Below, in pieces: positions 37,236 to 47,800 of a stretch of 64,000 bases of DNA. A model generated the notes under the pieces. That model was given only the letters and a program-made list of their open reading frames with translations, made no database searches and had not been told where the DNA came from. Origin of the DNA: Acidobacteriaceae bacterium. Its GTDB lineage: Bacteria > Acidobacteriota > Terriglobia > Terriglobales > Acidobacteriaceae. Where the stretch lies: assembly GCA_030041515.1 (NCBI GenBank), contig JASHNS010000119.1, positions 1 to 64,000 on the forward strand, read 5' to 3'. Position 1 is the stretch's first letter. The number at the start of each line of letters is the position of its first letter. A program made the translations under genes and the position numbers.

Positions 37236-39131
37236 ATGACAACAAGCCAGCCCGCGATGACAGGTTCCTACGATTACTTCCTGGTGACTCTTTCAGTGGT
37301 GATCGCAATTCTTGCATCCTATACGGCACTCGATCTAGCTGGACGAATAACCGCCGCGAGCGGATGGCTCCGCCAAATCTGGCTCGCTGGTGGGGCAGCG
37401 GCAATGGGATTCGGCATATGGTCCATGCACTACATCGGAATGCTGGCTTTTCGCCTGCCCGTGCCCGTCGCCTACGATTGGCCAACTGTTATGGTTTCGC
37501 TCGGAGCCGCGATTGTTGCCTCCGCCCTTGCCCTGCACACCGTGAGTCGAAAGGCGATGGGCCCACTGCAAACCGTCCTCGGCAGCCTCATGATGGGCAC
37601 AGGAATTGTGTCCATGCATTACATCGGCATGGCGGCGATGCGTTTGCCGGCCGAATGCCGGTACGACTTGCGGCTTGTGGCTCTCTCGATCCTCATTGCC
37701 GTTTTTGCTTCCTTCGCAGCGCTGTGGCTAGCTTTTTATTTCCGCGGAGACAAGGCCGGGACAGATGGGCGGAAGTTAGCCGGAAGTGTGGCCTTGGGTT
37801 TGGCGATCCCAGCGATGCATTACACGGGGATGGCTGCGGCGCATTTTAGCCTGTCAACGGCGCCGCCCGACTTGTCCCACGCCGTGAATATTTCTACACT
37901 CGGCATCGCGGTAATTATCGCTGTCACATTTGTGGTCCTCGGGCTGGCCCTCCTCACCTCCTGGGTCGACCGGCGATTCGCCGCCCATGCCCTGGAATTG
38001 CAGACGAGTAATGAACGTTATCGCCTGCTATTCGAGCGAAACGTCGCGGGCATTTACCGAGGGACTTTGGAGGCACGCATTCTTGACTGTAACGACGCCT
38101 TTTCTCGAATTCTTGGTTACGCATCCCGGAAGCACCTGAGCCAATCCGCATGCAATATTCTTCTCGGTTCAGCCGATCGGGAGACCTTTCTGGCAGAGCT
38201 CAGGAATCAGAAGGTCCTCAGCAGCTTCGAGCACTGTCTTCGACGTGAGGACGACGCGCCCGTTTGGGTTCTTGAAAACGCGACCCTCATCGACAGCAGT
38301 GACGAGGCGCCGGAGATGATTGAAGGAACTGTCATCGATATTACCCAGCGCAAACAAGCGGAGACGGACCTGCGCCGAGCGAATAGCCTGCTGGAAAAGC
38401 GCAGCCGGGAAATTGAAGAAGAGTTGATACTCGCCACGAAGGTACAGGAAACGCTGGTGCCGAAGGGGTTGCTTTGGGACCGCGGTGCGGTGGAAACGCA
38501 TTATCAGCCGGCCCGATGGATCGGCGGAGATTTTGGGCTCGTGACTTTGTGCGGCGATTGCCTCAATGCGATGGTTGCCGACGTGTCAGGGCATGGCATC
38601 GGCTCTGCGCTGGTAGCGAATCGTATTTACACCGAGATCATTGACCTCATCCAGCGCGGTATGGAATTCGCACCGATGCTCCAGCAACTCAACCGCTTCG
38701 TGCTGCAATCCTTGAGCGGCCAATTCTATTTCACGCTCGCAGCTGTGCGGCTGAATGGAGACGGACGCACGCTGGTATTCGCCGGAGCCGGACACCCACC
38801 GGCAATGATTGCGCGGCCCGGTGAGCAGCCCCTGTTGCTGGAATCGCAGAGTCGCGCTCTTGGACTGCTCGAAGAAGCAGTCCACGGCAACGCGACGACT
38901 CAAATCCAGCTTCAGGCCGGCGATCGCGTCGTCATCTACACGGACGGCTTCAGCGAATGCTTCAACCCGCAGGAGCAGGAATTGGGTATCGATGGGCTGA
39001 GGCGTATCGTAGGCGAGGCTTCGGAGCACCCGTTGCATGAGATGAAGCGGGCCATCCTCGATAGCATCGACGCATGGCAGAACGGTCCCCCCGCTGACGA
39101 CCGATCCCTGATTGTCGTCGGCGTGCGGTAG
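37236..39131 (+). CDS. MHYT-PAS-PP2C (SpoIIE-type) signalling phosphatase
   Basis: 631 residues from ATG 37236. The N-terminal seven-helix MHYT sensor has three motif copies (SMHYIGMLAF, SMHYIGMAAM, AMHYTGMAAA), whose Met/His/Tyr residues are proposed to bind copper and sense gases. A PAS-like domain follows (about 278-395; RYRLLFERNVAGIYR, LDCNDAFSRILGY, GTVIDITQRK). A short coiled coil leads to a SpoIIE/RsbU-type PP2C domain with WIGGDF, VADVSGHGIGSA, GAGHPPAM and YTDGFSE, so the metal-binding aspartates are present. Its likely role is dephosphorylating an anti-anti-sigma factor in response to a membrane signal. No partner gene is nearby. Frames upstream of this ATG are unsupported. Confidence 0.92.
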   Translation: MTTSQPAMTGSYDYFLVTLSVVIAILASYTALDLAGRITAASGWLRQIWLAGGAAAMGFGIWSMHYIGMLAFRLPVPVAYDWPTVMVSLGAAIVASALALHTVSRKAMGPLQTVLGSLMMGTGIVSMHYIGMAAMRLPAECRYDLRLVALSILIAVFASFAALWLAFYFRGDKAGTDGRKLAGSVALGLAIPAMHYTGMAAAHFSLSTAPPDLSHAVNISTLGIAVIIAVTFVVLGLALLTSWVDRRFAAHALELQTSNERYRLLFERNVAGIYRGTLEARILDCNDAFSRILGYASRKHLSQSACNILLGSADRETFLAELRNQKVLSSFEHCLRREDDAPVWVLENATLIDSSDEAPEMIEGTVIDITQRKQAETDLRRANSLLEKRSREIEEELILATKVQETLVPKGLLWDRGAVETHYQPARWIGGDFGLVTLCGDCLNAMVADVSGHGIGSALVANRIYTEIIDLIQRGMEFAPMLQQLNRFVLQSLSGQFYFTLAAVRLNGDGRTLVFAGAGHPPAMIARPGEQPLLLESQSRALGLLEEAVHGNATTQIQLQAGDRVVIYTDGFSECFNPQEQELGIDGLRRIVGEASEHPLHEMKRAILDSIDAWQNGPPADDRSLIVVGVR

Positions 39132-39137
39132 AACCCG

Positions 39138-41684
39138 TCACTTCTGTCTTTCAAAGCCGAAGGATCTTTGCAGCGAAAAGCGCACCTGAAAGGGCTCGGC
39201 GGGGTGGTAAACATTGGTGAATGCCGCCCCGGCGGCCGGCGAGATGCGGGAGATGTAGGCATAAGTAATGTCGTCGTTGCGGCGATCCAGCAGGTTCAAC
39301 AGGTCGGTTGAAATCCGCCAGTTTCTGTTCAACTGATAACCGGCCGCTCCATCGATGGATAACGCAGCCGCTGAGCGATTCACTCCGTCGGACGTCAAAT
39401 CGCGAGGACCAAAATAGCGTAGGCGAACTTCCGCTGCGATGCCTTTGTAATCGCGCAGCGCGATACCTGATGAAGCTACCGCCCTCACTGCTTCGGGAAC
39501 CAGCTTGCCTCCGGGGAGTTGCCGGGGATAAGACAAAGCATTTGCCGGAGAGGGGTTGGTGAACGCCGCGTCCGCTGAGTCTGTCCGGGTGAATTGGGCA
39601 CGAGAATCCGCGAGGTCCAGGTCGACGGTCCAATGATCGGTTGGGGCGTATTCATTGGCCCACTCCATGCCGTAGCGATTACTGGGTTGCTCGGACGCGA
39701 TGGTCCCACCGGTGTCGCCATCCTGCTGCAGTTCGGAGTTGCTCCGCAAAAACCAGAGGGACAGGGTGCTTTGCAGATGGGAAACGGTCGAGGTGCGCAC
39801 ACCGAATTCACCTCCTTTGAGCTGGACAAGAGGCGAGATTGGCGCGCAGGCGGCCGGAAATGGATATTCCGGCGATATCGGTTCCTCTCTTTGCGTTGTG
39901 CCGCGCGCGTCGTTCGAATGGAAACTGAATCCGCCCTGGGCGTAGAGCTCCGTTCTCAACCAGGGCCCGAAGATGAAGCTGAGTTTGGGTTCCGGCAGGA
40001 ACTGAGAGGCCGCGCCGGAATTGAGCCAGGAGAAGTCGACGGACTGGATGGGATTCACCTCGGTGGCGACATAAGCCGGCGTCAGGCTGGTCACAATATA
40101 GCGGGCCTCGTCACCGCGAAGGCCCAGAACAGACCGGAACTTATCGGCCCACTGGATTGAATTCTCCGCATAGATGCCAAAGAGCGTGTCGGTGAAGGTA
40201 TTGAGATCCGTGGCCGCAGGTAGAAACGCGACCAGACTCGGAGCGGAGGTGCATGCGGCAATCGGTTCCTCATGGCAGGCGTTGCTGTCATCCTTGCCGG
40301 TGCGCACGCGGTTTGCCGTTCGGTAAAGGCCGTTATGAACCCAGTCGCTGCGCACCTGCAGGCCAATCGTATTAACCATCCTGCGGCCGAACCACTCGCT
40401 CAGGATCGTGTGGTGCGCGTCCAGGCCGGCGACCCAGCGCCTGTCCTGCTGCTCGAACTGATCGCCCTTCACCAGATCATCCAGGTAATAGGTAAAGTCA
40501 GAAAACAGATCCAGGTCGTAATAAAAGCCCCAGGCAGCGATCTTCGTCCTTGAAATCGCTCCCTGGCGATGCCATTCGCTCTGCAGGCTGTACCGCTGCG
40601 ACTCGCCCCCGTCTGTCGGGTTCAGGGCGCCGAAGTAACCTACGAGAGGGACAGCGTTGACAGGGATCTGATCGCTGGAGTGCCAGGTTCCGCGATAGGC
40701 GTGCGCCATGATGACGAAACCATGGGCAGTTGCGCCGTGGCTATACGTCACGAGTCCGTTGTATTTGTAGTAATTATCTTCGTGTGTCGACCAGGGGCCG
40801 TTGTCGTGATACGCTTCGCCGCCGTACAGCAAGGTGCCCGTGCCCAGCGGGCGCGATAGTCCGAAAACGGTGCGCCCATAGCCATACGAACCGCCTTCCA
40901 CCTTTACGAAGTTCCGCGGGAGCGCCGTAAAGAAGACGACGTGCGCCGATCCAGCCGCGCCGAAGTCGCCGACATTCGCGTAATAGGGGCCCTTGTCGAA
41001 GTCCACACGCTGTACAAATTCCGGGATGACGACGTTCATATCGGAATAGCCCTCGCCGTGCGCGTGGGAAGGCAAGTTCAGGGGCATATTGTCCAGAAAG
41101 ACGGCAAAGTCGGTCCCGTGGTCGAGATTAAAGCCGCGCAGAAAATATTGGTTCGCCTTGCCGCCGCCGGCATGCTGGGTGATGATCAGGCCGGGAATCG
41201 CCTCCAGAATCTGTCCTGAGCGCAGAATCGGTCGATCCTCAATTTCCGTTGCGCCGATCGTGCCCTGGGTGGAGGAAACGGCAATTCCGGTCAGACTGTC
41301 CGCCTGCCCCTGCACGCGGATGGTTGTGCTTACGGTGCGCACAGCGAGTGGAATATGCATTGGAGCCGGATTTGTGGCGATAGCAAGCGTGACAGGAAAT
41401 TCCTTCGTCTCGAAACCCGGACTCGATACGACGAGGCGATAATTGCCCGCCCGGAGCCCGGGAAAAAGGAAAGTTCCGATCTTATCCGCCCTGGTTGTCT
41501 TCCATGCACCGCCGTGCACACTCCGGAGGCGCAGGGCCGCGCCGGCAATCACAGCGCCTGAGGCATCCACAACAGTGCCTGACAGGACGAGGCCGTCCGG
41601 GACGCCAGCGTATGCATACGCCGGAACTGTGCCCACCAGAGCGAAAAGCAGAAGCACCATTCCAGGCGCGTACCTGGCACGCAT
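39138..41684 (-). CDS. TonB-dependent receptor (canonical, medium size)
   Basis: 848 residues from ATG 41684. A signal peptide (MVLLLFALVGTVPAYAYA) is followed by a carboxypeptidase-regulatory-like domain (about 30-115; SGTVVDASGAVIAGAALRL), a well-formed plug (about 135-250; ILEAIPGLIITQHAGGGKANQYFLRGFNLDHG) and a 22-strand-type barrel ending FSLQRSFGFERQK. Unlike the other four receptors it resembles the compact canonical TonB receptors rather than Oar. It is divergent from the GH35 beta-galactosidase, suggesting uptake of galactosides, but this rests on position only. It converges on the MHYT gene with six bases between them. Confidence 0.94.
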   Translation of the reverse strand: MRARYAPGMVLLLFALVGTVPAYAYAGVPDGLVLSGTVVDASGAVIAGAALRLRSVHGGAWKTTRADKIGTFLFPGLRAGNYRLVVSSPGFETKEFPVTLAIATNPAPMHIPLAVRTVSTTIRVQGQADSLTGIAVSSTQGTIGATEIEDRPILRSGQILEAIPGLIITQHAGGGKANQYFLRGFNLDHGTDFAVFLDNMPLNLPSHAHGEGYSDMNVVIPEFVQRVDFDKGPYYANVGDFGAAGSAHVVFFTALPRNFVKVEGGSYGYGRTVFGLSRPLGTGTLLYGGEAYHDNGPWSTHEDNYYKYNGLVTYSHGATAHGFVIMAHAYRGTWHSSDQIPVNAVPLVGYFGALNPTDGGESQRYSLQSEWHRQGAISRTKIAAWGFYYDLDLFSDFTYYLDDLVKGDQFEQQDRRWVAGLDAHHTILSEWFGRRMVNTIGLQVRSDWVHNGLYRTANRVRTGKDDSNACHEEPIAACTSAPSLVAFLPAATDLNTFTDTLFGIYAENSIQWADKFRSVLGLRGDEARYIVTSLTPAYVATEVNPIQSVDFSWLNSGAASQFLPEPKLSFIFGPWLRTELYAQGGFSFHSNDARGTTQREEPISPEYPFPAACAPISPLVQLKGGEFGVRTSTVSHLQSTLSLWFLRSNSELQQDGDTGGTIASEQPSNRYGMEWANEYAPTDHWTVDLDLADSRAQFTRTDSADAAFTNPSPANALSYPRQLPGGKLVPEAVRAVASSGIALRDYKGIAAEVRLRYFGPRDLTSDGVNRSAAALSIDGAAGYQLNRNWRISTDLLNLLDRRNDDITYAYISRISPAAGAAFTNVYHPAEPFQVRFSLQRSFGFERQK

Positions 41685-42047
41685 GGAAAAACCCTATCTA
41701 CGGCTGCGCGCCAGCGGCTGTGACCCCAATCACACGAACGGCAGATTCGTGTTCCTCGGCAGGAGTTTGACTCGCGAATCAACGTTCATGTCCGCGTCGA
41801 ACGGCGGCTCCGGAATCGACGAGGAGCACTTTCCCCAGTTCGGCGCCGCGCAGCGCTTGCATGCGGTTGGCGACGTCCTGAAGTTCTGTGGCGCGGCCCC
41901 GAGCCCTGCGCAAGGAGTCTGGAACCGAGGAGCATCCAGCGGATACCGGTCGCTGTCCAACCGTTTATTCTGTGACTCAAAGCAGGCGCCCGGAGTCTGC
42001 GCTCTCCATTCAATGGACTATGGGCGTCTTAGTTGACGGGAGGCAGG
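41685..42047. other. Divergent intergenic region between TonB receptor and GH35 gene
   Basis: 363 bases that must contain both promoters. No convincing -35/-10 pair was found for either gene. On the minus strand between about 41775 and 41930 a short frame reads ATELQDVANRMQALRGAELG, which looks protein-like and may be the relic of a lost gene; it is too short to name. Confidence 0.4.
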
Positions 42048-44834
42048 GTGGCGATAACGCGCAGAGAAATGCTGCAGGGGATTGGAATCGTGTCGGCGTC
42101 AGCTGGCGCAAGAGGAATGAGATTGCTGCCTGCGGGAGTGTCCTCCGTATTCCCGGGCGATGGCGGAGCGCCACGTACCGCGAGACCGGAAATTATCCGC
42201 TATGACGCGCAGTGCTTCACGATCCACGGCGCTGACACGCTTCTGTACAGCGCCTGCATGCACTATCCGCGAACACCGAGGGAGCTGTGGCGGGACCGTC
42301 TCGGCAAGCTGAAGCAGGCCGGCTTCAACACCATTGAGACCTACGTGTTCTGGAATTATCACGAACCCATCGAGGGCAAGGTTGATATGACGGAATTTGA
42401 GGAATTCGTCAGGCTTGTGCACGAAATGGGATTCTGGATGATCGCGCGCGTTGGCCCTTACGTATGCGCGGAGTGGGATGCGGGCGGTTTTCCCCACTGG
42501 CTGATCGAGAAACGATTTCCTCTGCGCAGCAATGCGCCCGAATGTGTTCAGAGTTCCCAGGGCTGGTACAACCAGGTGCTGCCGATTGTCCGCGACGGCA
42601 TGATCACGAATGGAGGCCCTGTGATTCTGATTCAAATAGAGAATGAATACGATTACTGGGAACTGGCGGGCAGCCAAAAACTGGCCTATCTGACAGCTTT
42701 GGCGAAGATGGTGTGGAATGCCGGAATCGACATTCCTTTCATTACCAACTGGGCTGAGCAGGCGAGAGACAAGAAGGACCCGGTGATGGCGCGGATTACC
42801 GATACGTGCGATTTCTATCCCCGGTGGAATATCACGAAGGAGGTACCTCCTGGTCTCGAGAAGCTGCGCGAGCAGCAACCAGCTTCTCCGCTCTGTATCG
42901 CGGAATTGCAGGGCGGATGGTTCAGCCAGTTCGGAGGCGAATTGTCTGTCAGCCAGGAAGGGGTCAGCGGAGCGCAACTGAACGCGCTCACCAAAACCGC
43001 CCTTGAATGCGGTACCACGTTTCTGAGTTTCTATATGGGGCATGGCGGGACGAACTTCGACTGGGCAGCGCGGAATCTGACAACAACTTACGACTATGCC
43101 GCGCCGATCAGAGAGACCGGAGGATTGTGGGAGAAGTATTACGCCGCCCGCAGCATCGGGTCATTTCTTCAGCACTTCGGCCCCATGCTCTCCCGGAGCC
43201 GGCAGCAGAGCGGAGCCACCTGCGACAACCCCGATGTGTCTGTCACGCTGCGGGCGAACGGAGAGGCGGGCATACTGTTCGTCAGGAACAACGCGGACGA
43301 GTCACGAAGCTTCCATCTCAAGCTCCCCGGAGCGGGCGAAGGCACGGACCAGGCGATCGCCGTTCCGCGCGCAGGCAGGCTTCGGATTAGCCGTCGGGGG
43401 ATGAAGATGCTGCTGTGGCAGACGCGTGTCGCGGATATGCACGTCCACTACTGCACAGCGGAAATGCTGTCCTTCGGCCAAAGCGGCAACCATTCCTGGA
43501 TGGTTGTGTTCGACGATCCGGGCAGTCTGGTTGAGATAGCTGTGACGTCCGATGCATCACTACAGACTCAGGACGATGTGCTGTATCAGAGTTACGACTC
43601 GGGAAGGCGGTCTGCCGTGCTCGGGTTCCGGATGGAAATTGTCCCAAAGTATCTGTGGGCCGGGACACTGCAAATCATTGCCCTTCCCCGCGAACTCGCG
43701 GAACGGACCTGGACCATGCCTCTGCCAACCGGCCCCGTCCGAGAAGAGGGATTGCGAGGGAAGCATCTGACCCCGGTCATCACCGACTGCTCTCTGCTGC
43801 GTGCTGCCGCGGCGGACGATGAGCGTGTAACGGCCGAACTGGAGTATGCTCCCGGCGAACACAACCTAACAATCCTGACGCCGGGTGCTCCGACGCGGTG
43901 CACGATTGACGGCAAGCCGGCAGAAGTCCTGTACGATCCGCAATCACGAAGCGCCTCGGTGCGAATTCCGACGCCACCGCTCCCCTGCCAGCCCCTTGAA
44001 CTGGTGCGGGGGGAGTTCTGCGTGGAGCGTTTTGACCCGGCGGAAGGAGAGTGGCTCAGGACAGCGCCGCTTCCCCTGGAAAGGATTGGGGAGATTCCTT
44101 ATGGATATGTGAAATACCGGGCGAAATTTCAATGGGGTGGAGAGGAAAAGCTCTTCATTTCGTCCTTCGCGCGCCAACCCAGGGAAGTGTTCCTGAATGG
44201 CAAGCGAGTTGGGCAGCTTTCTCGAGAGGATCGCGACGTTTCTGTTCCCCTTGCGAACCAGGCACGCTCCGGAGAAAACCTGCTGGAAATCTCGTATGAA
44301 GCGTTTGGGAGCGCCAATTTCGGGCCGGAGATCGCGGATCTGACCGGGATTCGAAGCATCGGCCTCGGCAGGGATGGACAGACCAGGGAAATAACTGAAT
44401 TGGAGATCCAGCGCGTTCCCGCAGCGATGCGAGGCAGGGCGATCGATCCGGGATATGCCTTTGGAACGTGGCAGCCGGGCACGGTTGGCCCAACGGCTGA
44501 AGAAGCCGGCCTTGTGGCCTGCTATACATGGTTTCGCACTCAGTTTGCCCTTGCGAGCCGCAGCGAATGGGTGTGTCCCTGGAACATCGCGATCGCTGCA
44601 GATCGCGATGCGCTGCTGTACATGAACGGCAGATTTACAGGCTTCTATCGAACTGTCGGACCGCAGACGAAGTTTTACATCCCTGAACCGTATCTACACC
44701 TGGATGGTAAAACCGAGAACGTGCTGACGATGGTGCTGGCCTATACCGACAATGCAAAGGCATTGTCCCGGCTTGCCATTACTCCCGCGGTCGAGGCGGC
44801 GGTTCGGAAGACAAACGTCCAATTTGTATGGTGA
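42048..44834 (+). CDS. Tat-exported GH35 beta-galactosidase
   Basis: 928 residues from GTG 42048, preceded by GGGAGG at a good distance. The N-terminus ITRREMLQGIGIVSASA is a twin-arginine signal. The GH35 catalytic barrel includes YVFWNYHEP, GPYVCAEWDAGGFPHWL, acid/base Glu200 in QIENEY and nucleophile Glu286 in CIAELQGGWF. Several beta-sandwich domains follow (about 400-925). GH35 enzymes remove terminal beta-galactose from plant polysaccharides or glycans. The cofactor-less fold makes Tat export unusual, but the RR motif is clear. It pairs by position with the divergent TonB receptor. Confidence 0.95.
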   Translation: MAITRREMLQGIGIVSASAGARGMRLLPAGVSSVFPGDGGAPRTARPEIIRYDAQCFTIHGADTLLYSACMHYPRTPRELWRDRLGKLKQAGFNTIETYVFWNYHEPIEGKVDMTEFEEFVRLVHEMGFWMIARVGPYVCAEWDAGGFPHWLIEKRFPLRSNAPECVQSSQGWYNQVLPIVRDGMITNGGPVILIQIENEYDYWELAGSQKLAYLTALAKMVWNAGIDIPFITNWAEQARDKKDPVMARITDTCDFYPRWNITKEVPPGLEKLREQQPASPLCIAELQGGWFSQFGGELSVSQEGVSGAQLNALTKTALECGTTFLSFYMGHGGTNFDWAARNLTTTYDYAAPIRETGGLWEKYYAARSIGSFLQHFGPMLSRSRQQSGATCDNPDVSVTLRANGEAGILFVRNNADESRSFHLKLPGAGEGTDQAIAVPRAGRLRISRRGMKMLLWQTRVADMHVHYCTAEMLSFGQSGNHSWMVVFDDPGSLVEIAVTSDASLQTQDDVLYQSYDSGRRSAVLGFRMEIVPKYLWAGTLQIIALPRELAERTWTMPLPTGPVREEGLRGKHLTPVITDCSLLRAAAADDERVTAELEYAPGEHNLTILTPGAPTRCTIDGKPAEVLYDPQSRSASVRIPTPPLPCQPLELVRGEFCVERFDPAEGEWLRTAPLPLERIGEIPYGYVKYRAKFQWGGEEKLFISSFARQPREVFLNGKRVGQLSREDRDVSVPLANQARSGENLLEISYEAFGSANFGPEIADLTGIRSIGLGRDGQTREITELEIQRVPAAMRGRAIDPGYAFGTWQPGTVGPTAEEAGLVACYTWFRTQFALASRSEWVCPWNIAIAADRDALLYMNGRFTGFYRTVGPQTKFYIPEPYLHLDGKTENVLTMVLAYTDNAKALSRLAITPAVEAAVRKTNVQFVW

Positions 44835-44858
44835 CCGCGGGAGTTCTCCGCGCAGATC

Positions 44859-47800
44859 TCAGTGTGCCGGCACCAGCGTGACCGCGAGGACGAGCACATC
44901 CCGATTTCCGGGAAGGGTGAGGCTGCGCACGTCCTTCGCACCGTTGAGGGCGAAGGAATAAGCAAAGATGTTAAACGGATTGCCATCCTTCGAGCCGTCC
45001 GCGACGAGCCGATACGGAGTCTGCACTGCAACGGATTCGCCGGGGAGGTCGCCCCCGCCCGACCAATCGCTCAGGCTCTGGACAAACGAAGCATCCGTGC
45101 CGTCAGCGTACTGCACGGAAAACGCCTGCTGCTCCTGATCGCCATCCACGCCCAGCGCCAGCACCTTCACACTCGAAAACTTCCCTTTCGGGAGGAGGAT
45201 GGTTGCGCTGGTGACGGCATCCGGCGCGTTGGGCGGCCCCAGCCGGAACACGACATCCGCGCCCACGGGGTTGGGTTCCAAAGTCTGGCTGGAGAGAGCA
45301 TACCCTCCACCATCCAAACTCGCGGAGGGCGCAAACTTCGAGCCGTCGGTGTAAATGCCCGTCACGTTGAAAACGGAGGAGAGGTCTACCGGCACAGTAC
45401 CGCTCAAAACAGGCGTCACGCGCAGCACGGCTGAGACGCTGTGCGACCGATCGCCGGAAAGGCCGGCAATGGTAATGGGAGTCTGGACCGGACGGGCATC
45501 GCCGTCCGCAGTTAAGGTGAGTACGCTGGATGTAGCAGTCTCGGGAGGATTGAAGCGCGCCGTTACGCCGCTGGGCAGGCCCGAGACGTCCAGCCTGACA
45601 GTTCCACGGAAACTTCCCCGTGGCAGCATCAGGATTTGGGTTGTTTCCTTCCTGCCCTGCGGCACGGATATTTGTGGAGAGGCGGAGAGCGTAAAGTCCG
45701 ATGGGCCTGCATTGGGCGACGGGAGCACATCATAGAGCGGCTGCGCCGGTTCCAGGACAGGATTTTCATTCGCGACGGAAACGGCCAGGATCCGAATCCG
45801 GTCATTGTTCGGCAGTGTCAGGGTTTTCGCTCCCGGCGGCAGATCCACGCCATATCCGAAGAGGTACGAATAGGAATAGGCGACGTTTTTGCCCGACGAA
45901 TCATGGTGATGGTCGCTATACCAGGCGAGATCGGCACGCTTGATGAAGCCGGGTTTCAGTCCGATCATCTCGCCGTAGTTATCCTGTGCGGCGTCTGGCG
46001 AACTCCAGACACGGTCATCCCATTGCCCGATGAATCCGCCCCAGTTTTCGATATTCAGTTCCACCTTGTTGCTGCCTGCCGCAAATACCGCTTTTTGATC
46101 GCCATCATCCGATGCCGCCAGAAGATAGAGGCGGTTGTAGCTGCCCTCTGGCAGCCGGAGAGTCTGTCCCGTAGCAGCGATTGCGTTTGGTGTGCCGGTT
46201 TTGGCAGGGGCGAGGTGGAAGGTAACGCCGTGATAAGCGATCTGCGCGGGCAGCATCTCGGCCGGGAAAGCGTCGCCCTTGCCGTCAAAGCCGGATGTCG
46301 AGGCATCGCCGTTGTTCGTCGCTGTCGCCAGATCGTATGAAAGCTGCACCGGCGTTGAACGCACGGCCGCAAGACGTGTGGGTGCGGGATCGAGCTTCAG
46401 TGCAAACGTACGGGGCTGATAAGCGCCAAACGAGGTTACCAGCGCGCCATCCGTTACGGTGGCCGGCCCAACCGGCTGCTCCTGACCGTTGACTTCGCGG
46501 GCCGCAGCTATCGGAACGGCAAAGGAGATTCGCACGTTGGGTTGCGGTTTGCCGTCCATCTCAACAAGCCGCACGATGACTTCGTCACTCGCCTCAGCTT
46601 TCTTCAGCGCCATGATACGAATGCGGGGATCACTGACGTGCACGAGGGAGAAACTCCGGCCGAGCGCGCCGGGATGCTTTGGCGACTCGAAAGCAATGAG
46701 AGGCGCGTTGAGCTCCTCGCCCTGCCAGTCTGTCTGCGCAGAGCGCCAGTCACCCGCGTGGGCGACAAAGCCGTAGATGAATTCGTGGTGACCGATATCC
46801 TGTGTGCCCTGATCCGGATAGCCGCCCGCGGTTCCGGGAGTGCGGATCAAGGTGAGACGGATGGTGTGATCATTGGGCTTGTCCGAGCCGTTCTTGCAGT
46901 CGGTGAGGATGGTGGCGCCGAATTTCCCGCTCATGTCGGTGAGATCGATCCACTGGTGAGTTGCTACTTCAAATTTTTTCGGCTGCGCGGTTTTGCGCTC
47001 GATGGTGCCGATGTCCAGGTTATAGGTGGCCAGTTCATTCGAGGCGGTGAGCGGGAAGGTCGCCTTCAGGTTCGATTCGCGCGTGTCCCAGTCGATGACA
47101 TTGCCGAACTCAATGCGCTTGCCCGCATCACCGGCCGCAAGGCGAATGGTCTGCACGAATCGGGATCCTGCCGTTTCGCGTGAGACCTCGACGGCAACGC
47201 GCACGGGACCATTCTCGACCACGCGAATCTTCACCGGGCCGCTGACGTACTCCCGGGGCCTGGCCTGCTCCTGGTCCCAGTCCATATTCCATGCTGGCCA
47301 CTGCTTTGGATTGTCATAGGAAATGGCGAGACGCGCAGGCGCGGACAGGAGTTCGCGGTTGAGCTTCCTGTCGAAGATGCTGGAGACGTCGCCGTTAGCA
47401 TCGATCGTCACCCGGTAATACTCGTTTTCCATCTGGTGGGCGCTCACGCGGAGCACGGAGGAGGATTGGATGACTCCGGGTTGAACGTGATAAACCGCAT
47501 AGCCAACGGACGGAACAGTGGCTTCGAACAAGACCTTGTCATTGTCGATCTGGGCGGGTTGCTGGCGGCCATCGGGTCCTACCACGTGAACGGCCCGGGG
47601 AAGGCCGCCGGGGAAGTCCACTTTCGCCTCGACGATGTCGTGGCGCGCGATGTTGAGCGGATTGAAGACGACCAGCGCTATGCCCTGACCCTGGGTGTTC
47701 AAACCAGCTGAAACACCTTCTACCGCGCTCTTTAGCACGCCGGCAAACTGATTCATGGCGATCACATCGTCATTCCAGGCGAACTCATAGGCGCGGGGAG

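Noticed and set aside
41775-41930. Protein-like minus-strand stretch between TonB receptor and GH35
   Set aside because: About 50 codons bounded by stops, with no start and no secure family; noted in the interval entry but not called as a pseudogene.
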